DNA from: Frankiaceae bacterium
Lineage (GTDB): Bacteria > Actinomycetota > Actinomycetes > JAFAQI01
Assembly: GCA_030840585.1 (NCBI GenBank)
Contig: JAVEEG010000211.1
Location: forward strand, 1 to 48,025
Direction of reading: 5' to 3'
DNA: 48,025 nucleotides
The position numbers were made by a program, and so were the translations under genes. The notes beneath the pieces are model-generated. The model saw only the letters and a list, made by a program, of their open reading frames with translations, ran no database searches and was not told where the DNA came from. Every line of letters begins with the position of its first letter. The first letter of the stretch is position 1. Shown one piece after another: positions 33,901 to 41,272 of the stretch.

Positions 33901-33926
33901 AGGGGCTGCTCGTAAGAGCAACCCCT
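33901..33926 (+). terminator. Terminator of the DUF3800 gene
   Basis: AGGGG-c-TGCTC and GAGCA-a-CCCCT pair over 10 base pairs with one mismatch and a GTAA loop, directly after the TGA. Confidence 0.75.
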
Positions 33927-34030
33927 ATCCGCCGACCAGGCAAATGCCAAGCCCACTTGCTGTCCACCCTACACAGTTGCTACGACAGTTCAAGCCGCCG
34001 AACGGGTGGACTTGCTTGACGTGTCGAGCG

Positions 34031-34995
34031 CTACGCCGCGCCGGTCAGTGGCTTGTACGTGAGCCGCCGACCCCCGGTCTGCTCGACCAGCACCCGCATC
34101 CGGGTCGAGTCGTCCAGCTTGTGCGTGGTCCGTAGGAAATCGTGCTGGGCGAGGTAGCGGGCCAGGTGCTCGCGGCTGACGTGGTGGTGCGTGCCGTCGA
34201 TCGACCGCTTGACATGGCCGAAATACGCCTCGACCTGATTGGTCGTATAGCCGTTGGCGTTCACGTACTCGTCGCGGCAATGGACGACGCGCTCATGGCC
34301 CTTCATCTCGCCGGAGAACGCGCCGTAGCCCTTCGCCTCGTCGGTGACCAGGGTTGTCGCGCCCATCTCGACCTCATCGGCGATAGCGGCGCGCAGCGTG
34401 CCGCCTTTCACGTCGGCGATCACACGGGAACGAACCTCGCCCGTGCGGGTATCCACACCAGCGCGAACACGACTGGCTTGTCGGTCTTGATGCGCGTGCC
34501 CATCCAGCCGCGCCGTGGCGCACGCTTCGCCTTCGATTGGTTCTGCGGCTTGCCGCCGTACCACGACTCGTCGGCCGCGACCGTGCCGGACAGCAGGCCT
34601 GCCAGTGGGTCGCGCTTCATCGCCTCACGGATGCGGTGGAGCATGAACCACGCGGTCTTGTTCGTGAGGTCGTACTTGCGCTCGATCTCTCGCGCGGCTA
34701 AGCCGTTCTTCGACGCGACCATTTCCAAGATCACCAGCACCCAGGTCCGCACCGGGATCTTCGTGCCGGGAAAGATCGTGCCGACCAGCACGGTGAACTG
34801 CTTGCGGCAGGCGTTGCACTTCCACACCCGCCGCTCGGTCGGCTTGCCCGTCCGGGTCGCGCGGGACACGCCGTTCACGGGCTGCAGGTGGGTCGCCTGG
34901 CCGACCGTGCCGCAATGCGGGCACACCGGCTCCGAACCCCAACGCAACTGCTCAAGCGGCTCATACGCCGCCGCTTCGGACGTGAGGCGGCGCAT
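34031..34995 (-). pseudogene. IS1595-family (ISXO2-like) transposase with an internal frameshift
   Basis: The first frame (from MRRLTSEAAA) carries the zinc ribbon PVCPHCG...WKCNACRKQF, the helix LAAREIERKYDLTNKTAWFM and the first catalytic Asp in VAADESWYGGK. It fails after KPVVFALV at about 34455. The second frame continues RTGEVRSRVIADVKGGTL, then the second Asp (TLVTDEAKGYGAF), CRDEYVNANGYTTNQVEAYF and the end RRLTYKPLTGAA. A -1 shift at CTGGTGTGGATACC would restore the whole protein. No slippery heptamer is visible, so this is more likely an inactivating mutation than programmed frameshifting. The transposase moves DNA by DDE-type (here DDN/E) chemistry. Confidence 0.85.
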
Positions 34996-35106
34996 CAGCG
35001 ATGGGACCGAAACTCTTGCTTCACAACCCGATAGTGGCAGGCGGGTGCGACAGTTTTTCTGCCTTCCGACCTGCGACAACACCGGGAGGCAACACGGACT
35101 TTCCGA

Positions 35107-36555
35107 CTAGGCCGTGGCAGCGGCGGCGCCCTTGTCGCTCGCAACCAACTCCTCGGCCGTGGGCAGCGCGCGGCCCGACGTGGGCGGCGTGAGCGGGAGT
35201 TCCGTGACGACAGCACCTTTGGGCATCAGCGGCCCATAGAACTCGTCCTTGGCGTCGAGAAGCGACTGAACGGTGACCAGCGTGATGTCCAACCCGTCCT
35301 GCACTCGGGCGCGCGCCACCTCTTCACGTGCGTTGCGCGTGAACGAGAAGGCGATGATGTAGCCCGTCGTCTTGCCGGCTCGGCGCATTGCCGTCTCGAA
35401 GTTGTCGACCACGTTGCGCCCCACCTTGTCCGACTGTTTGACCTGGATGGGGTCGTGGACCATGAACGAGTAGCCATCGATTCCCATGTCTCCGGACTTG
35501 CGGGGGGCCGATGTGCCGAACACCTTGGAAATGATCCAGTTCTGGAACTCGAAGGGCTTCAGCGTCCGTAGGGCGTCGGCCGTTGTCGGGAGTCCAACGA
35601 GGCTGGCCCGCACAGCGCCGTTCGTGGCCTTGATCAGCCGCCGCTGCACCAGGTTGACGGCCGTAGGCGAAATGTCGATGCCCACCCATTGTCGACCAAG
35701 GCGCTGCGCCACCGCGATAGTCGTGCCGCAGCCACAGAACGGGTCGAGCACAACGTCGCCCTTGTCCGAGCTTTGCTCGATGATGCGTTCCAGCAGCGCC
35801 TCGGGCTTCTGCGTCGGATAGCCGAGACGTTCGCGCGCCATCGGGTTGAGCGCGTTCACGTCCGTCCACACGTCGTCGATCTGCACCCGGCCGCTGCTCT
35901 CGTTCAAGTACTGCTTGTAGGAATACTTCGCACCGGGCCGAACGGGCTGGATGAGGCGGTCCTCGCGCTCCAGGCGCTCCAACGTTTCCTGGCTATAGGT
36001 CTTCAGTAGCGTCTTGCGGTAATAGCCGCGAGAGTCTTTCCACTTGAACCGCGCCAGGTATTGCTGGCTGTACGGGAGGGTCGGTGGATGCCAGGTCCAG
36101 GTCTTGCCCTTCGTATAGAACAGGATCAGGTCGTGGCTGCGAGGTAACTGCTGCGCGCGGGCTTTGCTGCTTCCGGAGAACGGCGTTCGCTTCCACACCA
36201 CCTCATTGCGGAAATGCTCCGGGCCGAACACGGCGTCGAGCATCTGCTTCAGGTAATGACTGGCGTGAGGGTCGCAATGGAGGTAGAGGGAGCCTGTTGG
36301 CTTCAGTACCCGGTGCATCTCCTGCACGCGATCGCGCATCCAGCCGAGATAGACCTGAAGGCCGCCTTCCCAGCGGTCCTCGAATGATCGAACCTCGGCC
36401 TCATCGCCCCAAATCACCTCGTAGGTGCGGTTGCTGAAGAAGGGCGGATCCAGGTAGATGAGGTCAACCGATTCGGCCGGCATGTGCGCGAGCCGTGACA
36501 GGTTGTCCTCGCAATACAAGACGCCTGTTTCCAGCGTCGACCCACGTGTGGGCAT
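35107..36555 (-). CDS. DNA methyltransferase fused to an Mrr-like nuclease domain
   Basis: This 482-residue protein starts behind a perfect AGGAGG. Motif IV DLIYLDPPFFSN (DPPF at 36-39) comes before the SAM-binding motif VVLDPFCGCGTT (near 268), the order of beta-class N6-adenine or N4-cytosine methyltransferases. The region between them has VWKRTPFSGSSKARAQQLPR and other target-recognition text. Residues ~330-455 contain GDMGIDGYSF and IQVKQSDKVGRNVVDNFETA, which match the D...QxK core of Mrr/PD-(D/E)xK endonucleases. One polypeptide could both methylate and cut, as in type IIG-like or self-contained modification-restriction proteins. It is a passenger of the transposon, next to the right end. 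Confidence 0.85.
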   Translation of the reverse strand: MPTRGSTLETGVLYCEDNLSRLAHMPAESVDLIYLDPPFFSNRTYEVIWGDEAEVRSFEDRWEGGLQVYLGWMRDRVQEMHRVLKPTGSLYLHCDPHASHYLKQMLDAVFGPEHFRNEVVWKRTPFSGSSKARAQQLPRSHDLILFYTKGKTWTWHPPTLPYSQQYLARFKWKDSRGYYRKTLLKTYSQETLERLEREDRLIQPVRPGAKYSYKQYLNESSGRVQIDDVWTDVNALNPMARERLGYPTQKPEALLERIIEQSSDKGDVVLDPFCGCGTTIAVAQRLGRQWVGIDISPTAVNLVQRRLIKATNGAVRASLVGLPTTADALRTLKPFEFQNWIISKVFGTSAPRKSGDMGIDGYSFMVHDPIQVKQSDKVGRNVVDNFETAMRRAGKTTGYIIAFSFTRNAREEVARARVQDGLDITLVTVQSLLDAKDEFYGPLMPKGAVVTELPLTPPTSGRALPTAEELVASDKGAAAATA

Positions 36556-36638
36556 AGCGCCTCCTGGGGGAAGTCAGGACTCGCTGAGCCCGACTTGGAT
36601 ATCAGGGAATTCACAAACCCACTAGCCGGTCGTCCGGA

Positions 36639-36695
36639 CGTGTTACTGAATCGTGATACCCGTGATGATCTTGGTGTGTCACGTAACTCATCACC
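36639..36695 (-). repeat. Right terminal inverted repeat
   Basis: Reading inward on the minus strand, GGTGATGAGTTACGTGACAC mirrors the left arm with one mismatch in the first 29 bases, followed by the inner ATCACGATTCAGTAACACG. Confidence 0.85.
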
Positions 36696-37095
36696 GCGGT
36701 CACCGAGCTGCGTCAACGCCTCCGGCAGCGAGAGACCGGCGCGGACCGCGGACGCGAGATTGTCGACGACGTCCGGCCACAGGTCGCGCCGTTCGGCCGC
36801 CCGCAACCGACCCCGGCGCAACACCAGCGCGACCGGTGCGTACGCACCAAACCCGCCGAACGCCAACGCGATCGCGAGCGATCCCGAGACCGCCGCCACC
36901 GCGAGGAACACGAACAGTCCGCAGCCGGCGACCCCGGCGGACAACCGGTGCCGCGACGAACCGGGGAGGCCGGCTCGGCTGCATGCCTCGGCCAGCCAGC
37001 CGGGGGCCCGATGGCGCCGCCGGCCGCGACCACCGGGCGCGCAGTAACAGCAGCGCACCGAGCCCGGCGAGCAGGCCGACGGCAGCACCGGTCAC
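36696..37095 (-). pseudogene. tadB fragment: N-terminal part only, and frameshifted
   Basis: The gene starts at GTG overlapping the tadA stop (GTGA). The first frame reads VTGAAVGLLAGLGALLLLRA; the frame then changes near GGGCCCCCGG to give WLAEACSRAGLPG, two membrane helices and WPDVVDNLASAVRAGLSLPE. It ends at LGDRG, where the transposon begins. A full TadB has about 280-300 residues including a C-terminal membrane pair; only about 130 remain. The track ORF 36414-37088 continues into the transposon and is a chimera. TadB is the inner-membrane platform of the Tad pilus, so the locus should be inactive. Confidence 0.8.
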
Positions 37096-38333
37096 CGGCT
37101 GCCCTCGTCGGGCGGCGAAAACAGGAGCCGGGCCAGGTCGATGCCGGTGGCGACGAACCGTTCCGGGTGCGGCGGCCATCCGTCCGCGCGGACCAAACGG
37201 CCGCCGCGCGTGACGAACAGATCCGCCACCTCGATTACGTCGCCTTCGACCCGGCCCGGCACGCCGACGATCTCGCTCACGATGCGCCGGCCCTGTCCGT
37301 CGCGCGCAATATGCACGACGACGTCAACACTGTTGGCCACCGTCGGTACGACGAACGCGTGGGTCACGTTCTCGCCCGCGAGCAGTGGCAGCGTGCACAT
37401 CTTCGTGATCGCCTCACGCGCCGAGTTGGCGTGCAGCGAACACATCCCGGGGACGCCGGAGTTCAAGGCGACCAGAAGATCCAGGCACTCTTCCTGCCGG
37501 ACCTCACCGACGATGAGCCGATCCGGACGCATCCGGAGCGACTCTTTGACCAAGCGCCGCAACGTGATCTCGCCGGTGCCCTCGAGATTCGGTGGGCGGG
37601 TCTGCATGGCGACGACGTCGGGCAGCGACAGCCGTAGCTCGAACACTTCCTCGCACGTCACGACCCGTTCCCGCGCCGGGATCGCGGCGGCCAGGCAGTT
37701 GAGCAGCGTCGTCTTGCCGGCCTGAGTCCCGCCGGCGACGAGGATGTTCAGCCCGGCCGCGACAGCCGCGTCCAGGAACGCGGCCGCGGCCCGGGTCAAC
37801 GTGCCGAGAGCGACGAGTTCGTCCAGCGAGTACGCCGACAGCACGAACTTGCGAATGTTCACGGCCCAATGCCTTCGCGTGACGTCGGGGATGACGACGT
37901 GCAAGCGGGAACCGTCAGGCAAGGACGCGTCGACGAACGGCGCGCTCAGATCGAGCCGGCGGCCGGAGGTCTTCAGCATTCGCTCGACGAGTTCGCGAAC
38001 TTCGCGGTCGGCGAGCACCGTCGTCGTCAGTTCCGGTCCGGCCCGCCGGGCGACGAACACCCGGCCCGGCTCGTTGATCCAGATCTCCTCGACGCCGGGA
38101 TCGTCGAGGTAGCGCTGCAACGGCCCGAAGCCGGCGACCGCGTCGTACACCTCGCGGGCGGTCGCCGTAGCGTCACCGAGATCCGGCAGCGACGTCGTCA
38201 GCCGCCGCTGCGAGTAGCTGGCGACGACGTCATCGACGATGCGGCGGATTGCGGCGGCGTCGACCGCGGGGTCCAAGGCGCGGCTGCGCACCTGCTCCCG
38301 GACCTCGTCCTCGACAATCCCGACCGCCAGCAC
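37092..38333 (-). CDS. tadA: Tad/CpaF-type pilus assembly ATPase
   Basis: This 413-residue ATPase has an N-terminal domain with FGPLQRYLDDPGVEEIWINE, the core SGRRLDLSAPFVDASLPDGS, Walker A GGTQAGKTT (near residue 200), an Asp box TCEEVFELRL, Walker B RPDRLIVGEVR, and a late SLHANSAREAI. It would power Flp/Tad pilus assembly from the cytosol. The gene is intact, but its partner tadB is broken just after its overlapping start, so the ATPase may no longer have a working platform. It starts at GTG. Confidence 0.93.
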   Translation of the reverse strand: MLAVGIVEDEVREQVRSRALDPAVDAAAIRRIVDDVVASYSQRRLTTSLPDLGDATATAREVYDAVAGFGPLQRYLDDPGVEEIWINEPGRVFVARRAGPELTTTVLADREVRELVERMLKTSGRRLDLSAPFVDASLPDGSRLHVVIPDVTRRHWAVNIRKFVLSAYSLDELVALGTLTRAAAAFLDAAVAAGLNILVAGGTQAGKTTLLNCLAAAIPARERVVTCEEVFELRLSLPDVVAMQTRPPNLEGTGEITLRRLVKESLRMRPDRLIVGEVRQEECLDLLVALNSGVPGMCSLHANSAREAITKMCTLPLLAGENVTHAFVVPTVANSVDVVVHIARDGQGRRIVSEIVGVPGRVEGDVIEVADLFVTRGGRLVRADGWPPHPERFVATGIDLARLLFSPPDEGSR

Positions 38334-38551
38334 GACAACTCCCGACTACGACAAGTGAGAAACGTGTCGGTAGGTATACGTGCTCAAGCGGGTCGGGCGC
38401 AACCCCCCTTGTGGACAACCCGGTTTCCGGGCCACCGCGGGCCCACGCTACGGGTGTGCCTACCCGTCAAACCTATGTTGCCAGCCGATACCGACGCATG
38501 GGAAGGTCCGGAACGTCGTCTATGTGCCACTTGTCGGGAGGTATCCACCGC

Positions 38552-38701
38552 ATGATCCGCCTTGCCATCGTGGTCGCGGCCACGGCCGTTGCGTCGCTGC
38601 TCGCCGCCGCGCCCGCATCGGCCACCGAGAGCTGCCACACGATCCACGGTCCCTTCCCGACGGTCGAGATGTGCATCAACATCCCCGTTCCCATCCAGTG
38701 A
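38552..38701 (+). CDS. Tiny secreted peptide
   Basis: A 49-residue ORF starts at MIRLAIVVAATAVASLLAAA, a classical signal peptide with PASA-T cleavage, and leaves a mature part of about 25 residues (ESCHTIHGPFPTVEMCINIP) with two cysteines able to form a disulfide. A GGGAGG site lies about 10 bases before the ATG. The next secreted gene begins 8 bases after the stop, so the two are probably one transcript. Confidence 0.6.
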   Translation: MIRLAIVVAATAVASLLAAAPASATESCHTIHGPFPTVEMCINIPVPIQ

Positions 38702-38709
38702 GGTCTCGC

Positions 38710-38967
38710 ATGCACGTCAACAAGCTCACCGCCACGCTCGTCGGGGCAGCCGCGCTCACGGCCGGGCTCGGCACCGCTGCGTCAGCCAGCACGGCCACCA
38801 CGGCGTCCAACCTGCCGATCGTCACCGTCACGCACGACAACGGCGGCGTGCAGGTCTACACCGGCGTGCCCGGTCAGCCGCTGCTCAGCGCCTCGGTCGA
38901 CAACCGCGGCATCTGCGGCGGCTTCAGCTACGAGGAAGGCTTCTGCATCCCGGTCAGCGTGGGCTGA
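38710..38967 (+). CDS. Small secreted protein
   Basis: An 85-residue ORF starts at MHVNKLTATLVGAAALTAGL with a signal peptide (TAASAS). The mature part has VTVTHDNGGVQVYTGVPGQP and a C-terminal Cys pair (GICGGFSYEEGFCIPV). It follows the tiny secreted peptide by 8 bases. No family is recognised. Confidence 0.65.
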   Translation: MHVNKLTATLVGAAALTAGLGTAASASTATTASNLPIVTVTHDNGGVQVYTGVPGQPLLSASVDNRGICGGFSYEEGFCIPVSVG

Positions 38968-39176
38968 CCAACCGACCCGCCCGAGCGGCCGCAACCGGCG
39001 GCACCTTCGGGCAAAGCGTGGCCCCCACCAGCGGGGTGTAATCCACTTCAACAGTGAGGCTGTAACAGATCGTGGCCAGCACCCGCTGATCACGGTCAGG
39101 CCCAGAGGTAGGCATCGGCAGCCGCATCGAAGTGGCGGTCGCCAACACGACGAGAGCAATGGAAACGGGGTGGGAG

Positions 39177-40181
39177 ATGGACACGGAGACCCTCCAAGAC
39201 GACATGCAGGGCAAGACGACCCATCACTCACGTGCCGACGGGTCGGTGATTACGACCGCGACCCGGAATCGCTTCGATGCCGCGGCACATGCGGTCCGAC
39301 CGCTGCTCGTCACCCGACTCCGCCGAGCGGGAGCCAGCCCGGAAGATGCCGAGGACGTGACTCAGGAGGCGCTCTTGCGCGCTTGGGACCGCGGCATCCA
39401 TTTCGCCGATGACGGCGATCTGCTGCGCTGGTGCACCGTCGTGGCCCGGCGTTCCCACATCGACCGGCTGCGCCGGCAGTCGCGCCTACTCGACCTCGGC
39501 GATCCGGCCTCCGAGGGTGCGTGCCGAGAGTTGGAGGCGGTCGAGTTGCGTCACGTCCTGGGCACGGTCAGCGCCGCGATGGCGAGCCTGACCGAGCAGG
39601 AGCGAGCCAGCCTGCAGGCGCAACCATCGGAACCGCGCCGTGACCGGGCCAGCCAGGTGCGTTCGGCGGTCGCCCGGCACCGCGCGCGCTGCCGGTTACG
39701 CCTGCTGGTCGGCCCATTCGGCGCCGCCCTCAGCTTCCTGGTGCGAGCGTTGCGACGCGGCGCCCCGCCCGCCGCGGCCGCCGCAACGGCGGCGCTGGCC
39801 GCCGCTGCCCTGTCGGGCAGCCTCGGAGGACTGGGCGATCGGTCGGGGCAACCGCCGGCGCGGCACGCCATCCAGCTCGCGAACCCCGTCACGAGCACCG
39901 TCGTAGCGCCGGTCGGGCTTCACCACCGCCGTGGTGCCTCGTCGGTGAGCCGGTCGGCGCGTCTCGGAGCCGCGGGCTCCCGACACGGGAGCGGGCCTGT
40001 CTCAGCTCCGACACAGATCGCGGACGTGGACGGACCGGCGGGCAGTAAGGTCAATATCACCCAGCAGGACGTCGCCGGGGACCCCCCGTTCCTGTGCTTG
40101 GACGTTTTCCCGCTGGGAAAGCACGAGTGCACCCCGCAGTCGACGACCCCTCACCCGCCGAGCGGGATCGCCACCCCGTAG
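39177..40181 (+). CDS. Sigma-70-like protein with C-terminal membrane segment
   Basis: I start this 334-residue protein at MDTETLQDD, preceded by GGGGTGGGAG. Residues 30-110 are an ECF-type sigma region 2 (RFDAAAHAVRPLLVTRLRRA, DAEDVTQEALLRAWDRG, DLLRWCTVVARRSHIDRLRR). The region 4 part is short and degenerate (MASLTEQERASLQAQ, VRSAVARHRARCRLR), lacking a clear recognition helix. Then comes an Ala-rich hydrophobic segment (AAAATAALAAAALSGSLGGL) and an outward-looking Ser/Gly/Pro tail with two Cys near the end. A membrane-tethered sigma-like protein is unusual; it may be released by proteolysis or may no longer be a sigma factor. Confidence 0.7.
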   Translation: MDTETLQDDMQGKTTHHSRADGSVITTATRNRFDAAAHAVRPLLVTRLRRAGASPEDAEDVTQEALLRAWDRGIHFADDGDLLRWCTVVARRSHIDRLRRQSRLLDLGDPASEGACRELEAVELRHVLGTVSAAMASLTEQERASLQAQPSEPRRDRASQVRSAVARHRARCRLRLLVGPFGAALSFLVRALRRGAPPAAAAATAALAAAALSGSLGGLGDRSGQPPARHAIQLANPVTSTVVAPVGLHHRRGASSVSRSARLGAAGSRHGSGPVSAPTQIADVDGPAGSKVNITQQDVAGDPPFLCLDVFPLGKHECTPQSTTPHPPSGIATP

Positions 40182-40184
40182 CCG

Positions 40185-40418
40185 TTACCAGGCGTAATCC
40201 GCCATGGTGTCCGCAGCGTCCTGTTCGGCTGCCATCGAGGCCGCGCTGAGCGACCCCTCGATGACCACGTGCGCGTCGTACAGGTCGGCGAGGCGGCGCG
40301 CCTCGCGGACGGTGCGGTCCAGCGACGGTCCCCAGTACAGGACGTGGCCGCGACACCGCGCCTCCCAGCCCGTGGGCGCGGCGACGACGGAGATGATGGT
40401 TATCCGGGAAGGCCCCAT
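40185..40418 (-). CDS. Small conserved-looking hypothetical protein
   Basis: A 77-residue ORF (MGPSRITIISVVAAPTGWEA) contains CRGHVLYWGPSLDRTVREAR followed by RLADLYDAHVVIEG, a beta-beta-helix-beta order like small DUF2188-type proteins. It is convergent with the sigma-like gene, 3 bases apart. The coding pattern looks real, but no firm family can be given. A CGTTC-AC-GAACG inverted repeat lies just upstream of the start. Confidence 0.55.
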   Translation of the reverse strand: MGPSRITIISVVAAPTGWEARCRGHVLYWGPSLDRTVREARRLADLYDAHVVIEGSLSAASMAAEQDAADTMADYAW

Positions 40419-40485
40419 GTCTCGTTCACGAACGAAACGGCCGATGATTACGCCCGAATTTTTATTCGATTCCGTCGGCGCCGCC

Positions 40486-40511
40486 GGCGAGCCCTCCGGA
40501 GAGGGCTCGCC
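40486..40511 (-). terminator. Terminator of the TetR gene
   Basis: GGCGAGCCCTC and GAGGGCTCGCC form a perfect 11-bp stem with a CGGA loop, 9 bases after the TetR stop. Confidence 0.8.
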
Positions 40512-40520
40512 GAGACCCTC

Positions 40521-41162
40521 TTAGCGGCCCTTTCCGGCCGGGGCGAGGAACTGCCAGAACTCCTGGAGCCGGCGCTGCAGATCGCGCTGATCGCCCCCAC
40601 CGGCGACGTGCTGGGCACCGAGCAGGTACGTCGCGATGACCCGTGCGGTCGCCGGCGGCGCGGCGAGCTCGGTCAGCCGGCCGCCCTTCTGGGCCCGGCG
40701 GACCAGCGGGGTCAGCGTGCTGACCCACCAGTCGAACGGGTCCGGCAGATCGGGGTCGATCAGGTGCCGCTCGACGGCCAGCCGGGCACCGGCGCGCAAT
40801 GTCGCGCTTTCCCGGACCGCCCGCGCGACGGCACCGGTCAGCCCGACGATCGCCTCGAAGCCGTCGCCGTCGTCCGAGGTCTCGCGGGCCATTTCCTCGA
40901 CCCGCTCGAAGTACGCCGTCACCAGCGCCCGAGCCAGGTCTTCCTTGGACGCGAAGTGGAAGTACACCGCGCCCTTCGTCATCGTGGTGCGGGCGACGAT
41001 GTCGTCCAGCCTCGTGGCGAGGTAGCCGTTCTCGTCGAACGACGCACCGGCGGCTTCGAGCACCGCACGTCGAGTAGACGCTCGGCGTTCGGCGTTTGGA
41101 ATTACCGGCGGTCGTGACTTGCGGCTGTCCGCCTTGGCGGCGTTGCCTCCCCGCGGCGGCAT
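40521..41162 (-). CDS. TetR regulator, gamma-butyrolactone-receptor-like
   Basis: This 213-residue protein has a basic tail then the TetR HTH: RRAVLEAAGASFDENGYLAT, LDDIVARTTMTKGAVYFHFA and SKEDLARALV. The phrase TMTKGAVYFHFASKEDLA is characteristic of ScbR/ArpA-type receptors and close relatives. The C-terminal half (LTGAVARAVRESATLRAGAR, DPFDWWVSTLTPLV) forms the ligand-binding and dimer part, and it keeps the Trp region common to this subfamily. It would repress target promoters until a small ligand binds. No butyrolactone synthase gene is in the window, so the ligand is unknown. It lies just downstream of kynA on the same strand. Confidence 0.85.
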   Translation of the reverse strand: MPPRGGNAAKADSRKSRPPVIPNAERRASTRRAVLEAAGASFDENGYLATRLDDIVARTTMTKGAVYFHFASKEDLARALVTAYFERVEEMARETSDDGDGFEAIVGLTGAVARAVRESATLRAGARLAVERHLIDPDLPDPFDWWVSTLTPLVRRAQKGGRLTELAAPPATARVIATYLLGAQHVAGGGDQRDLQRRLQEFWQFLAPAGKGR

Positions 41163-41186
41163 CTGGCCTCCTGAGAGTTCAATGAG

Positions 41187-41209
41187 CCGCCGCCCACCAT
41201 GGGCGGCGG
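41187..41209 (-). terminator. Hairpin after the tryptophan dioxygenase gene
   Basis: CCGCCGCCCA and TGGGCGGCGG form a perfect 10-bp stem with a CCA loop, 64 bases past the dioxygenase stop and 25 bases before the TetR start. Confidence 0.6.
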
Positions 41210-41272
41210 TGAGATCTGTTCAAACCATAGGGCAGAGAGCGATCTTGATCCTTCGTTGCCCCGTAGTTATTT

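Larger units (their letters stand above)
31138..36695. mobile_element. 5.56-kb IS1595-type transposon with passenger genes inserted in a Tad pilus locus
   Basis: The element is bounded by imperfect inverted repeats of about 56 bases. Inside are a secreted-protein gene, a lipoprotein gene, a small acidic ORF, a DUF3800 gene, an IS1595 (ISXO2-like) transposase with a frameshift, and a methyltransferase-nuclease fusion gene. Passenger genes are known in the IS1595 family. The 8 bases outside the two ends (ACCATCAG and GCGGTCAC) do not match, so there is no target duplication. The flanking genes are parts of two different tad genes, consistent with a deletion next to the insertion. It is also possible that the transposase belongs to a smaller IS (about 33.93-35.1 kb) nested in a larger element; I could not find clear ends for that. 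Confidence 0.75.

Noticed and set aside
33930-35106. Separate short IS with its own ends around the transposase
   Set aside because: Only partial CTGTC.CACCC similarity between the two sides and no matching target duplication; kept as an alternative in the element entry.
36414-37088. 224-residue minus-strand ORF spanning tadB and the transposon end
   Set aside because: A chimera that reads from the tadB remnant through the terminal repeat into antisense or out-of-frame methyltransferase sequence; not a real gene.
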